Assembly: GCA_021826605.1 (NCBI GenBank)
Contig: JAKAZF010000139.1
Location: 1-7,087 of the forward strand
Source of the DNA: Planctomycetota bacterium
GTDB lineage: Bacteria; Planctomycetota; Phycisphaerae; WQYP01
Direction: 5' to 3'
DNA: 7,087 nucleotides
Part shown: one piece after another, positions 1-6,411 of the stretch
Position numbering within the stretch: the stretch's first letter is position 1
Layout: each line of letters starts with the position of its first letter
Translations under genes and position numbers: made by a program
Notes under the pieces: generated by a model
The model's database searches: none
What the model was told of the DNA's origin: nothing
What the model saw: the letters and a program-made list of their open reading frames with translations, nothing else

Positions 1-120
1 AAACTCCGCGAAGCCCACACACCCGAAGCCAAACGCCTGCGACAACTGGCCCCCAACCTGACTATCCTCACTCCATCCCAACTTGTTGAAGCGCTCAAGG
101 CTACCGCTCAACACCGGTAA
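1..120 (+). CDS. C-terminal end of an unidentified protein, possibly PIN-domain
   Basis: The frame is open from the window edge to TAA at 118-120, directly followed by a second in-frame TAA (121-123). The 39 visible residues form a basic, helix-rich tail with a short strand and the ending LTILTPSQLVEAL. The pattern of a hydrophobic strand, then TP, then a short amphipathic helix is how many PIN-domain ribonuclease toxins end (family knowledge), so a PIN-type toxin is my best guess, but the catalytic acidic residues would lie upstream of the window. The minus strand of the same stretch is also open, so coding on the plus strand rests on the tandem stops and the natural-looking tail. Confident that a gene ends here, unsure of the family. 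Confidence 0.5.
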   Translation, partial: KLREAHTPEAKRLRQLAPNLTILTPSQLVEALKATAQHR

Positions 121-136
121 TAATTCTGGGTAACAA

Positions 137-171
137 GCGGTTAAAAAGAAAAAATGGTTGACCGCTTGCCC
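137..171 (+). repeat. Inverted repeat behind the first gene, weak terminator candidate
   Basis: CAAGCGGTTAA (137-147) pairs with TTGACCGCTTG (161-171): 11 pairs with one G:U wobble, around a 13-base A-rich loop. It starts 16 bases after the TAA at 118-120, where a terminator would be expected. No T-tract follows on the plus strand, so it is not a classical rho-independent terminator. It could instead stabilise the 3' end. Confidence 0.4.
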
Positions 172-639
172 GCGCAAAAACGGCGGCCCAATGTCATTCG
201 TCTGCTTGCCGATCATCCCAACCGCCCTTATCACAAGTACTGTCGCTCCTAACAATTTCGTTGGGCCGTTACGCGAAGCATGGGATGCCGACCCGGCATC
301 CGCATCGCCGCTTCACAACTGACCGCAGAAGATATGTTTGGGCGTGGCCATATTTTTGGCATTCGACCGCGTCCGCTTATTGCCGAAGATGCGGACATTT
401 TCAGCAGAAATTAACTTGGTTACGGCGGGAAATGATCCCGGAGGGTTGAGACGCTCTCACAGGGTTCTGCGGGATTCGCGGCCCTTTGCCAAAAAATATG
501 GCCACCCCATAATTCCATATCATCCACCCCTTTGCCAACCGCCAGATCATCGCTCATTATAAACATTGGTAACTTCACAATTGGCCGGGCCGTCGCATCC
601 GGTACAGTTCCTTCACGATTCAACTTGTCCGCCGCACGT
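172..639. other. No assignable gene
   Basis: Several short frames are open here on both strands, for example a 43-codon frame at 191-322 (+) and a 67-codon TTG-start frame at 420-623 (-). None has a recognisable family, a convincing start or a continuous coding pattern. The 420-623 frame begins 16 bases after the stop of the minus-strand membrane ORF at 640, so it could be a follow-on gene, but its sequence gives no support. A short inverted repeat, GTCCGC...GCGGAC, lies near 370-396. I read the stretch as intergenic or decayed coding DNA. Confidence 0.4.
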
Positions 640-904
640 TCAGCGTTCCTTGTGATCGCTGGGGAACCAGTTGGCGGCCAAGAAGTCTATCGTAGCGTAT
701 ACGATGCAATAGACGACAAACTCCGTGACCACAGTGAGATAATTCCCTTGCGGCCCAACGGCTATCCGTTGGAACCCGTACATTACGGAGGCAAACACCA
801 TACCGCTCGCAAGCGAACGCAATATTTTGCGCAGAAAGGCGGCCACACACAACTCCTGAATGTTGGTTCACCCAATCACTTGGAGCACCGGACAAATTCC
901 CCAT
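640..904 (-). pseudogene. Small two-helix membrane protein, apparently frameshifted near its start
   Basis: On the minus strand, ATG at 904 has a strong GGAGGAGG seven bases upstream. That frame then runs into low-quality, Arg/Cys-rich sequence. From about 852 the +1 frame instead reads as a credible membrane protein ending at TGA 640. It contains a basic AFLRKILRS, a hydrophobic helix (LASGMVFASVMYGF), a short loop, a second helix (LTVVTEFVVYCIVYATIDFL) and a polar tail SDHKER. One extra or missing base between about 850 and 870 would join the two into a protein of about 87 residues. Alternatively translation starts at TTG 852 or GTG 846, with AGGAG at 853-857, giving a 68-70 residue protein. 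I do not recognise the family. It lies 3' of repeat copy C. Its membrane nature is fairly well supported; its function is unknown. Confidence 0.45.
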
Positions 905-911
905 CTTCAGG

Positions 912-919
912 CCTCCTCC
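912..919 (-). promoter_or_regulatory. Strong ribosome binding site
   Basis: The minus strand reads GGAGGAGG, seven bases before ATG 904. It is the best Shine-Dalgarno match in the left half of the window. It argues that a gene once started here, although the downstream frame breaks. Confidence 0.5.
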
Positions 920-935
920 GTTTAACTGTACCTTA

Positions 936-1020
936 CCAGCGGTCGCCCAAGCATTACAATGCCATCCATTTTACCGCCGCACATCGCAGTGGTCTATAAC
1001 CATTTAATCCGTCGCCATGT
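936..1020 (-). repeat. Dispersed repeat, copy C (diverged)
   Basis: On the minus strand, positions 979 down to 939 form a 41-bp core starting CGGCGGTAAAATGG and ending in ACCGC. By hand count it matches copy B (6504-6544) at 34 of 41 and copy A (5751-5791) at 33 of 41, without gaps. Upstream, to about 1020, the match continues with small gaps (a GGCGACGGATT segment against GGCGGCGGATT). It starts about 50 bases after the HepT stop and has the same orientation as that gene, the arrangement also seen for copies A and B. Confidence 0.7.
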
Positions 1021-1068
1021 CCATCGGCTACCCGCGTGCTCATCTCACTTCACCGGGGCGCAACACGA

Positions 1069-1409
1069 TTACGCCACTTCGCTCAACCTTTCCAACAATG
1101 TTTGCAGGCAGCGCTCCAACGGCGCAAGGTCGTGCTCAACGATGGACCATACCAGATCCGCGTCAATGCCTTCGTATTGGTGGAAAATCACATCCCACGA
1201 CCCCGCTATTTTCTTCCATTGGATAGCCGGGCCCATGGAGCGAACCTCGCTGGGAATGCGCTTAATTGCTTCACCAATCACCTCGAAGTTTCGGTAAACC
1301 GCGTCCTGTATCAGCGTGGAGTCCAGAAATGCCTGCCTGCCACCGGGTGTATGACTGCGGACGCGCTCGATACATTCAAGCGCATGTACCAGAATTGGTA
1401 CCAGCTCAT
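1069..1409 (-). pseudogene. HepT-like (DUF86) toxin-family protein, probably inactivated
   Basis: The minus-strand frame from 1428 to 1069 encodes a HepT/DUF86 protein. Its landmarks are an N-terminal helix (LVPILVHALECIERV), a middle segment ending FEVIGEAIKRIP, then WKKIAGSWDVIFHQY, GIDADLVWSIVEHDL and a C-terminal helix. HepT proteins are HEPN-fold members of MntA/HepT toxin-antitoxin pairs. The family's active motif is R-x4-H-x-Y; here the His (codon 1180-1182) and Tyr (1174-1176) remain, but the Arg is Trp (TGG at 1195-1197), one C-to-T change from CGG. No ATG, GTG or TTG opens this frame before GTG 1281, mid-domain. An ATG exists at 1409 one frame off, and adding a single base just after it would restore a protein of about 113 residues, the usual family length. 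No MntA antitoxin gene is recognisable upstream. I infer a decayed or catalytically dead copy. Confidence 0.8.
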
Positions 1410-1543
1410 AAGGCGCACTTGTATTCTTTTATCAGCAATAAAGCCTTCAGGCTATTTTCCGCACGCAATCTGCGATAATCGGATGTGCCCGTTTTGTCGG
1501 GATTTGGAAAAAGTTTGCGAAACCGTTGCCCCTTGGTGACGAT
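1406..1543 (-). other. End of an unidentified short reading frame overlapping the HepT start
   Basis: A 45-codon stretch is open on the minus strand from just after a TGA at 1546-1544 to a TGA at 1408-1406. The terminal TGA overlaps the out-of-frame ATG of the HepT gene as ATGA, the overlap typical of translationally coupled toxin-antitoxin pairs. Its last part (SLKALLLIKEYKCAL) is helix-like. I do not recognise it, and it does not resemble the C-terminus of an MNT-type nucleotidyltransferase that I can recall. It may be a remnant of the partner gene or chance. Confidence 0.2.
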
Positions 1544-1556
1544 TCATCCTGCGGAC

Positions 1557-1593
1557 TGCGGCTATTCCGAGCCGCATTATTTGTCCTGACCCC
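1557..1593 (+). repeat. Hairpin followed by a TGTCCTGACCCC motif
   Basis: TGCGGCT (1557-1563) and AGCCGCA (1570-1576) form a perfect 7-bp stem with a 6-base loop. TGTCCTGACCCC follows at 1582-1593. Motifs of the type GGGGTCAGGAC beside short hairpins are common near REP/RAYT-like and IS200-like elements in environmental bacteria; that is recollection, not a search. No transposase fragment is visible nearby. The rest of 1430-1719 shows nothing I can assign, including no convincing promoter for the downstream gene. Confidence 0.3.
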
Positions 1594-1719
1594 AAAAAGT
1601 CTATCGCTCATCGCCCCCGGTTTTGCCACGTTGTTCATTGCTCGTTGCGTACTGCTGTCGCGTTTATTCCCGCCCGCGCGTATCGAATTCAAGTGATTCT
1701 TGGTATTCTTGTTGGTCGT

Positions 1720-4479
1720 ATGATCGACATTCTTCGGCAAAGCGTGCTCGCATCCGCTGGATTAATATCCGGGGCCGGGGTGTTGGCATTTTTCCTGGCC
1801 GGAATAATAGGCGTGGGGTTGATATGCGTTCAGCCGGGGGCAGTTAGCAACGGGCCGGGATGGGCGGGGAGATTCCTCTGTCTCATTGCGCGAAAAGCGC
1901 TGCGGCTACGCTATGTCATCAAGGTCAGCGGCGTTAACGCGGTCCATGAAAAAGGCCGCCGGGGGATACTGTTTTTACCCAATCATCCGGCGCTCATTGA
2001 TCCGGTCATCATGGTGGCCCATCTGCATAAATATTTTGCCGTGCGGCCACTTACCGCGGAAGATCAGATGCGCAGCAAGCTGGTTCGCACGTTGGCGGAC
2101 ACGGTTCGCGTGATACCGATCCCGGAAACCTCAAGCATTGAACAAGGCAAGATTGATCGCGTGCAACGTGCGCTGGCGAGTTGCGTACAAGCATTGCGAA
2201 AGGGAGACAACGTATTGCTTTATCCGGCGGGCCGACTGATGCGGGAGCGGATCACCGATCTAGGCAGCGCCAGCGCGGTGGAGCGCATTTTATCAGAAAT
2301 GCCGGAGGTGCGGGTGGTGCTGGTTCGCACAACGGGCCTGTGGGGAAGCAGTTTCGGCTGGGGTACTGGAACAGCTCCACGACTGGGAAGGGCTTTCAAG
2401 GCTCATTGGCGTGATCTCCTGGCCAGTGGCATATTTTTTGCGCCCAAGCGAACCGTACAAATCACTTTGGCGGAACCCATGGATTTTCCCCGCCAAGCCG
2501 GGCGGGCGGCGATTAACCGCTATATGGAAGACTTTTATAATCAGGAAGCACCACCCGCCCGGTATATCCCTTACAGCCTCTGGGAGCGCGGAGGCGCACA
2601 TGATCTACCTGAACCGACAGCCGAACCTCAAGAGTCGGCGGAAGCAATACCGTCTGCTACAGCGACTATTGTAACGGACTATTTGCGTGAATTGACCGGC
2701 CTTCCAAAAATTACCGCCAATCAGCAATTGGCAAAGGACATGGGGCTGGACAGCCTGGCGATTATGGATTTAGCCGCCTGGCTGGAAAAGGAATTTGGTG
2801 TGACCGTGTCGGCGGTGGAAACCTTGCAAAGCGTCGGCGATGTGATGCTGGCCGCGTGCGGCAAGCTGGCGGCGGCGGTCAAAGACGTGGCGATTCCAAT
2901 GCCGGGATCGCGCTGGTTAATGGATACGGGTACAGCGCGTGTGCAGGTGGCGGAAGGAAAAACGATTCAAGAAGCATTTCTGGCGCAAGCGCGGCGACAT
3001 CCGGATGAGGTGGTGGCGGCGGATATGCAGAGGGGCAGCCGCAGCTATCGTGATCTGATTACATCCATCTTTGCGTTACGCGAACACATTGAGAAACTTC
3101 CCGGCGAACGCGTGGGCATTATGTTGCCGGCATCGGTGGCGGCGGACACGGCATTTCTGGCGGTGCTGTTTTCCGGAAAAACACCGGTGATGGTGAACTG
3201 GACCACAGGCCCGCGCAACATCGCACACGGTTTGGAAATTGCGGAAGTCCACGGCGTGCTCACGGCGGAAGCGTTGCTGGTACGTTTGGCAGCGCAGGGC
3301 ATTGATTTGTCGGCATTGCGGGATCGGATGATACCGCTGGAGAAAGTGGCCGGGGCATTGGGGAAATGGGACAAACTGCGGGCGGCTTTCAAGGGACGAT
3401 TTTGTTGGCGGTCGCTGGATCGGGTGGTAGCCACGGATATTGCCGCGATTTTATTTACCAGTGGATCGGAATCTTTGCCCAAGGCTGTGCCGCTGACACA
3501 TGAGAATTTGCTGGTGAACATGCGCGACGCGCTGGCAAGTTTTCACATTCGGCGGGATGATCGCTTTCTGGGGATGTTGCCGCCATTTCATTCCTTTGGA
3601 TTAAACGCGGCCATGCTGCTGCCGATTCTGGCGGGGGCGAAGGTGGTACATTATCCCAATCCCAATGATGTGGCGGCACTGGTGCGTGTGATTGAAAATT
3701 ATCACGTTTCGATTTTATTAGGTACGCCGACATTTCTTTCGAATATTGTGCGTGGCAGCGGGAAAACTTCGCTGGCGGCATTGCGCATCTGCGTGACCGG
3801 CGCGGAAACATGCCCGCAGAGCGTCTATGACGCGCTGAAGAAAAGTTGTCCCGCGGCATCCATCCTGGAAGGCTATGGCATCACCGAGTGTTCGCCGTTT
3901 GTCTCCGTGGCGCGGGAGGATGACATTCGCCCCGGCGGCATTGGGCGACCGCTACCATCCATTCAATGGGCGATTATCGATGAAACATCGCAACAGCGGG
4001 CAGCCCCCGATCAGCCCGGAATGCTGCTGGTGCGCGGGCCCAGCATTTTCAAGGGCTATCTGGGCGATCAGAATGCATCACCTTTTGTGACCTGGGCGGG
4101 TGAAACCTGGTATCGCACGGGCGATCTGGTAAAGGCGGATTCCACGGGATTTCTGACTTTCGTCGGGCGGCTGAAGCGCTTTATCAAGCTCGGCGGCGAG
4201 ATGATTTCCCTACCGGCAATTGAAGACGTTTTGAATCGCAAATTTCCAGCGCTGGCGGACAACGGACCGGCACTGGCGGTGATCGCAAAAGTCGAAGGCG
4301 ACACACCGGAACTGGTGCTGGTATCCACCCGGGCACTTGATCGGTCGGAGGTCAATGCGGCCATTCGTGATGCCGGGCTTTCGGGGTTGCATCATATACG
4401 TTCAATTACGCGGATCGACAAATTACCGGTACTGGGCACCGGTAAAATTGATTACCGGGCGCTGGCCGGTACGTCGTGA
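1720..4479 (+). CDS. Acyltransferase-ACP-acyl ligase trifunctional fusion (Aas-like AMP-binding protein)
   Basis: Numbered from ATG 1720, the protein has 919 residues. Residues 15-37 form a membrane helix. A PlsC-type acyltransferase follows, with NHPALID (H89-x4-D94) and YPAGR (168-172) where most family members have FPEG[TR]. Residues 315-390 are an acyl carrier protein domain with MGLDSLAIM, phosphopantetheine serine S345. Residues about 415-919 are an adenylate-forming ligase: TSGSESLPK (580-588), PPFHSFG (621-627), GYGITECSP (718-726), YRTGD (798-802), GRLKRFIKLGGE (816-827) and catalytic lysine GTGKIDYRAL (K909). The inferred role is to activate a fatty acid, load it on a carrier and acylate a lysophospholipid at the inner membrane, as in Aas recycling. 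The ligase may instead charge the built-in ACP. The frame is open back to TTG 1645; ATG 1720 is chosen because the sequence looks protein-like from there, though no ribosome binding site is clear. No operon partner is evident. Confidence 0.93.
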   Translation: MIDILRQSVLASAGLISGAGVLAFFLAGIIGVGLICVQPGAVSNGPGWAGRFLCLIARKALRLRYVIKVSGVNAVHEKGRRGILFLPNHPALIDPVIMVAHLHKYFAVRPLTAEDQMRSKLVRTLADTVRVIPIPETSSIEQGKIDRVQRALASCVQALRKGDNVLLYPAGRLMRERITDLGSASAVERILSEMPEVRVVLVRTTGLWGSSFGWGTGTAPRLGRAFKAHWRDLLASGIFFAPKRTVQITLAEPMDFPRQAGRAAINRYMEDFYNQEAPPARYIPYSLWERGGAHDLPEPTAEPQESAEAIPSATATIVTDYLRELTGLPKITANQQLAKDMGLDSLAIMDLAAWLEKEFGVTVSAVETLQSVGDVMLAACGKLAAAVKDVAIPMPGSRWLMDTGTARVQVAEGKTIQEAFLAQARRHPDEVVAADMQRGSRSYRDLITSIFALREHIEKLPGERVGIMLPASVAADTAFLAVLFSGKTPVMVNWTTGPRNIAHGLEIAEVHGVLTAEALLVRLAAQGIDLSALRDRMIPLEKVAGALGKWDKLRAAFKGRFCWRSLDRVVATDIAAILFTSGSESLPKAVPLTHENLLVNMRDALASFHIRRDDRFLGMLPPFHSFGLNAAMLLPILAGAKVVHYPNPNDVAALVRVIENYHVSILLGTPTFLSNIVRGSGKTSLAALRICVTGAETCPQSVYDALKKSCPAASILEGYGITECSPFVSVAREDDIRPGGIGRPLPSIQWAIIDETSQQRAAPDQPGMLLVRGPSIFKGYLGDQNASPFVTWAGETWYRTGDLVKADSTGFLTFVGRLKRFIKLGGEMISLPAIEDVLNRKFPALADNGPALAVIAKVEGDTPELVLVSTRALDRSEVNAAIRDAGLSGLHHIRSITRIDKLPVLGTGKIDYRALAGTS

Positions 4480-4505
4480 TGCACAGATGATTTGCAATGT
4501 GAAAT

Positions 4506-4510
4506 GGAGA
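4506..4510 (+). promoter_or_regulatory. Ribosome binding site before the DUF2339 fragment
   Basis: GGAGA ends seven bases before ATG 4518. It is a good Shine-Dalgarno match, and an in-frame TGA lies shortly upstream. Together they make the fragment look translatable, although it is a piece from inside a larger gene. Confidence 0.45.
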
Positions 4511-4517
4511 AGAAACG

Positions 4518-4727
4518 ATGGATTCTATTGCAGGGCGGACAGACAATGCCGAACTGTATACGTATTCCCTGGTCTGGGGCATAGTGGGTTTGATTTTGCT
4601 GATTCTCGCCATCCGGTTCAAGGGCGTTACTCTGCGATTCGCATCGCTGGCGGTGATGCTCGTGACCGTGGTGAAGGTCTTTGTCATTGACACATCGCAT
4701 CTGCACAATCTGTTGCGGGTTTTATCC
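4518..4727 (+). pseudogene. C-terminal fragment of a DUF2339 membrane protein
   Basis: The 70 residues encoded here match the end region of DUF2339 predicted membrane proteins. They include AELYTYSLVWGIVGLILLILAI (one helix), a short basic turn, then RFASLAVMLVTVVKVFVIDTSHL and LLRVLS. Family members are usually many hundred residues long with numerous helices, and normally continue RVLS-FLGLG... to a last helix and a YQRF-like end. Here everything N-terminal is missing, and homology stops after the Ser codon at 4725-4727, two bases before a perfect palindrome. An in-frame stop just upstream of ATG 4518 and a good ribosome binding site mean that a short peptide could still be made. The frame stays open through the palindrome to TGA 5684 (389 codons including the stop), so automatic gene calling would report one chimeric protein, 4518-5684. 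Function of DUF2339 is unknown. Confidence 0.75.
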
Positions 4728-4728
4728 G

Positions 4729-4772
4729 TAGTGCCCTGTTCCACCCGTAATTACGGGTGGAACAGGGCACTA
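4729..4772. repeat. Perfect 44-bp palindrome with no loop
   Basis: The two 22-base arms, 4729-4750 and 4751-4772, are exact reverse complements. The left arm starts TAGTGCCCTG and ends CACCCGTAA; the right arm starts TTACGGGTG and ends AGGGCACTA. The first mismatch is at 4728/4773. The DUF2339 homology ends immediately to its left. It could be two abutting inverted ends of a mobile element, a palindromic repeat family or a strong hairpin terminator. No T-tract follows, which argues against a standard terminator. Confidence 0.97.
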
Positions 4773-4919
4773 GGCATGAAGAACAATGTCCCACTATCCG
4801 GTCCGGGTGCCAAACAACAGGCGATCGTCCATAGATTCCAGAATTTGAATGCAAGGCTATTGGGCATACTGCCTAAGAAGAAGTTTTGGGCAGGATTTCT
4901 TTCGGGGGCTGTGCGCGGT

Positions 4920-5684
4920 ATGAATATGCGGAGCCACGGATATTGCGTCAACGAAGGCCGCGGAACTTCCTATTGCTGCGTGGTTACTTTAGCAGTTGGC
5001 TTTTTGATTTGGCTCCCCGGATGTTCCGACCGAATTATCCATAAGACTGTCACAGTGTCGGACAATACACACTCTGCCAAGCATCTCCGTCGTCCATGCT
5101 TAACAGATGTCTCAAGATTTGATTCTATGCTTGAAGCTGCCATACGAGGATTTTCTTATCATGGTGCACTGATAAATCCTCGGCTGTTGGATATATTCCG
5201 CATTCCATTAGATGCTCCATCATCTGGTGCAACTGGCGAGTCGGCTGTCACGCAGGTTGATGTGACGCAGGCATATAACGACAACACTAACGGATCTATG
5301 ACGGGTGGCACCTGGAAGAGGGGCCATGTGTTTGGGTATGATCGCTCTCGTGCTTCCGGCTGGCGTTTGCACCGTGGATCGTTTGGATACATATATCTTG
5401 GATTAATGACAGACGGAACAGATGTAATTGAGACCATCGATAACGGCGGCGGAAGCGGAGTTTTTGAATCTCTCGTTTGTGTTCGATTTGCGGTGGGCCG
5501 CGGCCTGCGTCAAGGGCATCTTCTAATGAGTTGCCTTGCAGTTTACCCTATCGGGGACCGATATGATGGCAAGATTACTCTGATACCCCAAGGCATTAAA
5601 TTAGGTGCGTATCAGGGGCCGGCTGCTGATTATAGTTATCCGAAGCGTTTTATCCATTGGCCAGCCACGAATGCCAAGAACTGA
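4920..5684 (+). CDS. Putative lipoprotein of unknown function
   Basis: From ATG 4920 the protein has 254 residues. Residues 20-35 (CVVTLAVGFLIWLPGC) form a hydrophobic segment ending in a lipobox-like LPGC with Cys35, then SDR, so an outer- or inner-membrane lipoprotein is likely. The mature part is soluble and probably beta-rich. Recognisable stretches include GYIYLGLMTDGTDVIETID, the glycine-rich NGGGSGVFESLV and YPIGDRYDGKITLIPQGIKL. I do not recognise a named family. The start is uncertain: the frame is continuous upstream to ATG 4518 through the palindrome and DUF2339 fragment, no clear ribosome binding site precedes 4920, and ATG 4926 is another option; the long N-region before the hydrophobic stretch is unusual. 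Repeat copy A begins 16 bases after the stop. Coding is well supported by length and composition; function is unknown. Confidence 0.65.
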   Translation: MNMRSHGYCVNEGRGTSYCCVVTLAVGFLIWLPGCSDRIIHKTVTVSDNTHSAKHLRRPCLTDVSRFDSMLEAAIRGFSYHGALINPRLLDIFRIPLDAPSSGATGESAVTQVDVTQAYNDNTNGSMTGGTWKRGHVFGYDRSRASGWRLHRGSFGYIYLGLMTDGTDVIETIDNGGGSGVFESLVCVRFAVGRGLRQGHLLMSCLAVYPIGDRYDGKITLIPQGIKLGAYQGPAADYSYPKRFIHWPATNAKN

Positions 5685-5700
5685 AGCGGGGACGTGATTG

Positions 5701-5838
5701 GTTAACGGAATGGGCGGCGGATTTGGTGGCTTGCTGGATTGCACTTTGTGCGGCGGTACAATGGTTGGTGTGGTGATGCTTGGGTGGCCGCGGCGGCGGC
5801 TGGCCAGGGGTCAGAAGCTTGGACGACGTTATGGTTGC
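5701..5838 (+). repeat. Dispersed repeat, copy A
   Basis: This 138-bp tract aligns with 6454-6591 without gaps; I count 117 of 138 identical bases by hand. Blocks shared exactly include GGCGGATTTGGTGGCTTGCT and TACGTTATGGTTGC-like ends (ACGTTATGGTTGC). Most differences are transitions. It begins 16 bases after the lipoprotein stop, on the same strand. One frame (codons from 5706) is open to TGA 5916-5918, and another encodes a Gly-rich sequence starting near 5698, but neither has a good start or ribosome binding site. Confidence 0.9.
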
Positions 5839-5855
5839 ACTGGACGAGCAACTTC

Positions 5856-5962
5856 ACCACAAGGACACAACGGCACAAAGCAGACGGTGCCCAGGGGGAA
5901 AATCTGTTTTACCTGTGAAATCCGTGGACGCCTTTGTATCTTTGACTCTTCGTGTCATATTA
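5856..5962. repeat. Degenerate inverted repeat of the CACAAAG type
   Basis: The left arm contains TCACCACAAGGACACAACGG followed by CACAAAG (5856-5882). The right arm, around 5933-5959, reads CCTTTGTATCTTTGACTCTTCGTGTCAT, whose reverse complement is of the same CACGAAG/CAAAG composition (17 of 27 matches by hand). Such low-complexity inverted repeats recur between genes in many environmental bacterial genomes (recollection). No gene is convincing between 5839 and 6008. Confidence 0.35.
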
Positions 5963-5995
5963 CAGGCGACTGTTTCTAAATTCGACTGATTAATT

Positions 5996-6000
5996 GGGAG
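5996..6000 (+). promoter_or_regulatory. Ribosome binding site deciding the 6009 start
   Basis: GGGAG ends eight bases before ATG 6009. It lies inside the coding region if the in-frame TTG 5994 were used, so it favours ATG 6009. Confidence 0.55.
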
Positions 6001-6008
6001 ACTTCCCC

Positions 6009-6386
6009 ATGAAAAAAAGAGTGCGGATTGCATCCTTGGCAAGCTGGACTATGTTCTTGGTAATGTTGATATGGTTACCATGGGCGGCCTACTCATACTC
6101 ACAGCCCTCAGGACTGACTACTGTGATTAATCAGCCAATCGGGGCGCACGCACCGCAGGCACCTTCCATAGTTCTGCGCTTTGCCGCCACCTTGCGGCGG
6201 ATAATCCCAGTTTGGGTATGGCGGCTGGGTATATTATGGTACGAATTATTAGCTATTGCTGAATTATCGCTTTGGATCAACACGAACAGAGCCAATCTTG
6301 GGGTGATGCCACGAATTGGCTTCTGGCTAGCGATAATTAATCCCTTCTTTCCGTTGCTTCTTATCGTGCTGACTCTAGGCACATGA
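6009..6386 (+). CDS. Orphan three-helix membrane protein
   Basis: The protein has 125 residues from ATG 6009, with MKKRVR as a basic start. Three hydrophobic segments are visible: about 9-28 (SLASWTMFLVMLIWLPWAAY), 68-90 (VWVWRLGILWYELLAIAELSLWI) and 103-123 (IGFWLAIINPFFPLLLIVL). Between helices 1 and 2 lies a polar, proline-containing loop of about 40 residues including QPIGAHAPQAPS. The first segment could also be a signal anchor. Charge distribution, GGGAG ribosome binding site and a clean stop support a real gene, but I do not recognise a family. It sits between repeat copies A and B with no operon partner. A role in the cell envelope is only an inference from its membrane segments. Confidence 0.7.
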   Translation: MKKRVRIASLASWTMFLVMLIWLPWAAYSYSQPSGLTTVINQPIGAHAPQAPSIVLRFAATLRRIIPVWVWRLGILWYELLAIAELSLWINTNRANLGVMPRIGFWLAIINPFFPLLLIVLTLGT

Positions 6387-6411
6387 GGATAACATTTGTT
6401 TGACGGTACAC

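Noticed and set aside
1..322. Long open stretch on the minus strand running to the window edge
   Set aside because: It is Gly/Phe-rich without family resemblance and lies antisense to the better-supported gene end at 1-120; I treat it as chance openness.
532..999. 155-codon frame on the plus strand
   Set aside because: It is antisense to the hydrophobic minus-strand ORF and repeat copy C, has no domain-like pattern and no good start signal.
1036..1539. 167-codon frame on the plus strand
   Set aside because: It is the antisense shadow of the HepT coding region, whose minus-strand frame matches a known family.
3045..3859. Long minus-strand frames of 158 and 134 codons
   Set aside because: They lie inside the ligase domain of the acyl ligase gene and are shadows of its codon use.
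4729..4772. Ordinary rho-independent terminator
   Set aside because: The palindrome has no loop and no T-tract on either side, and it interrupts a gene fragment.
5942..5963. Promoter made of TTGACT and TATTAC before the 6009 gene
   Set aside because: The spacer is only 10 bases, too short for a sigma-70 promoter.
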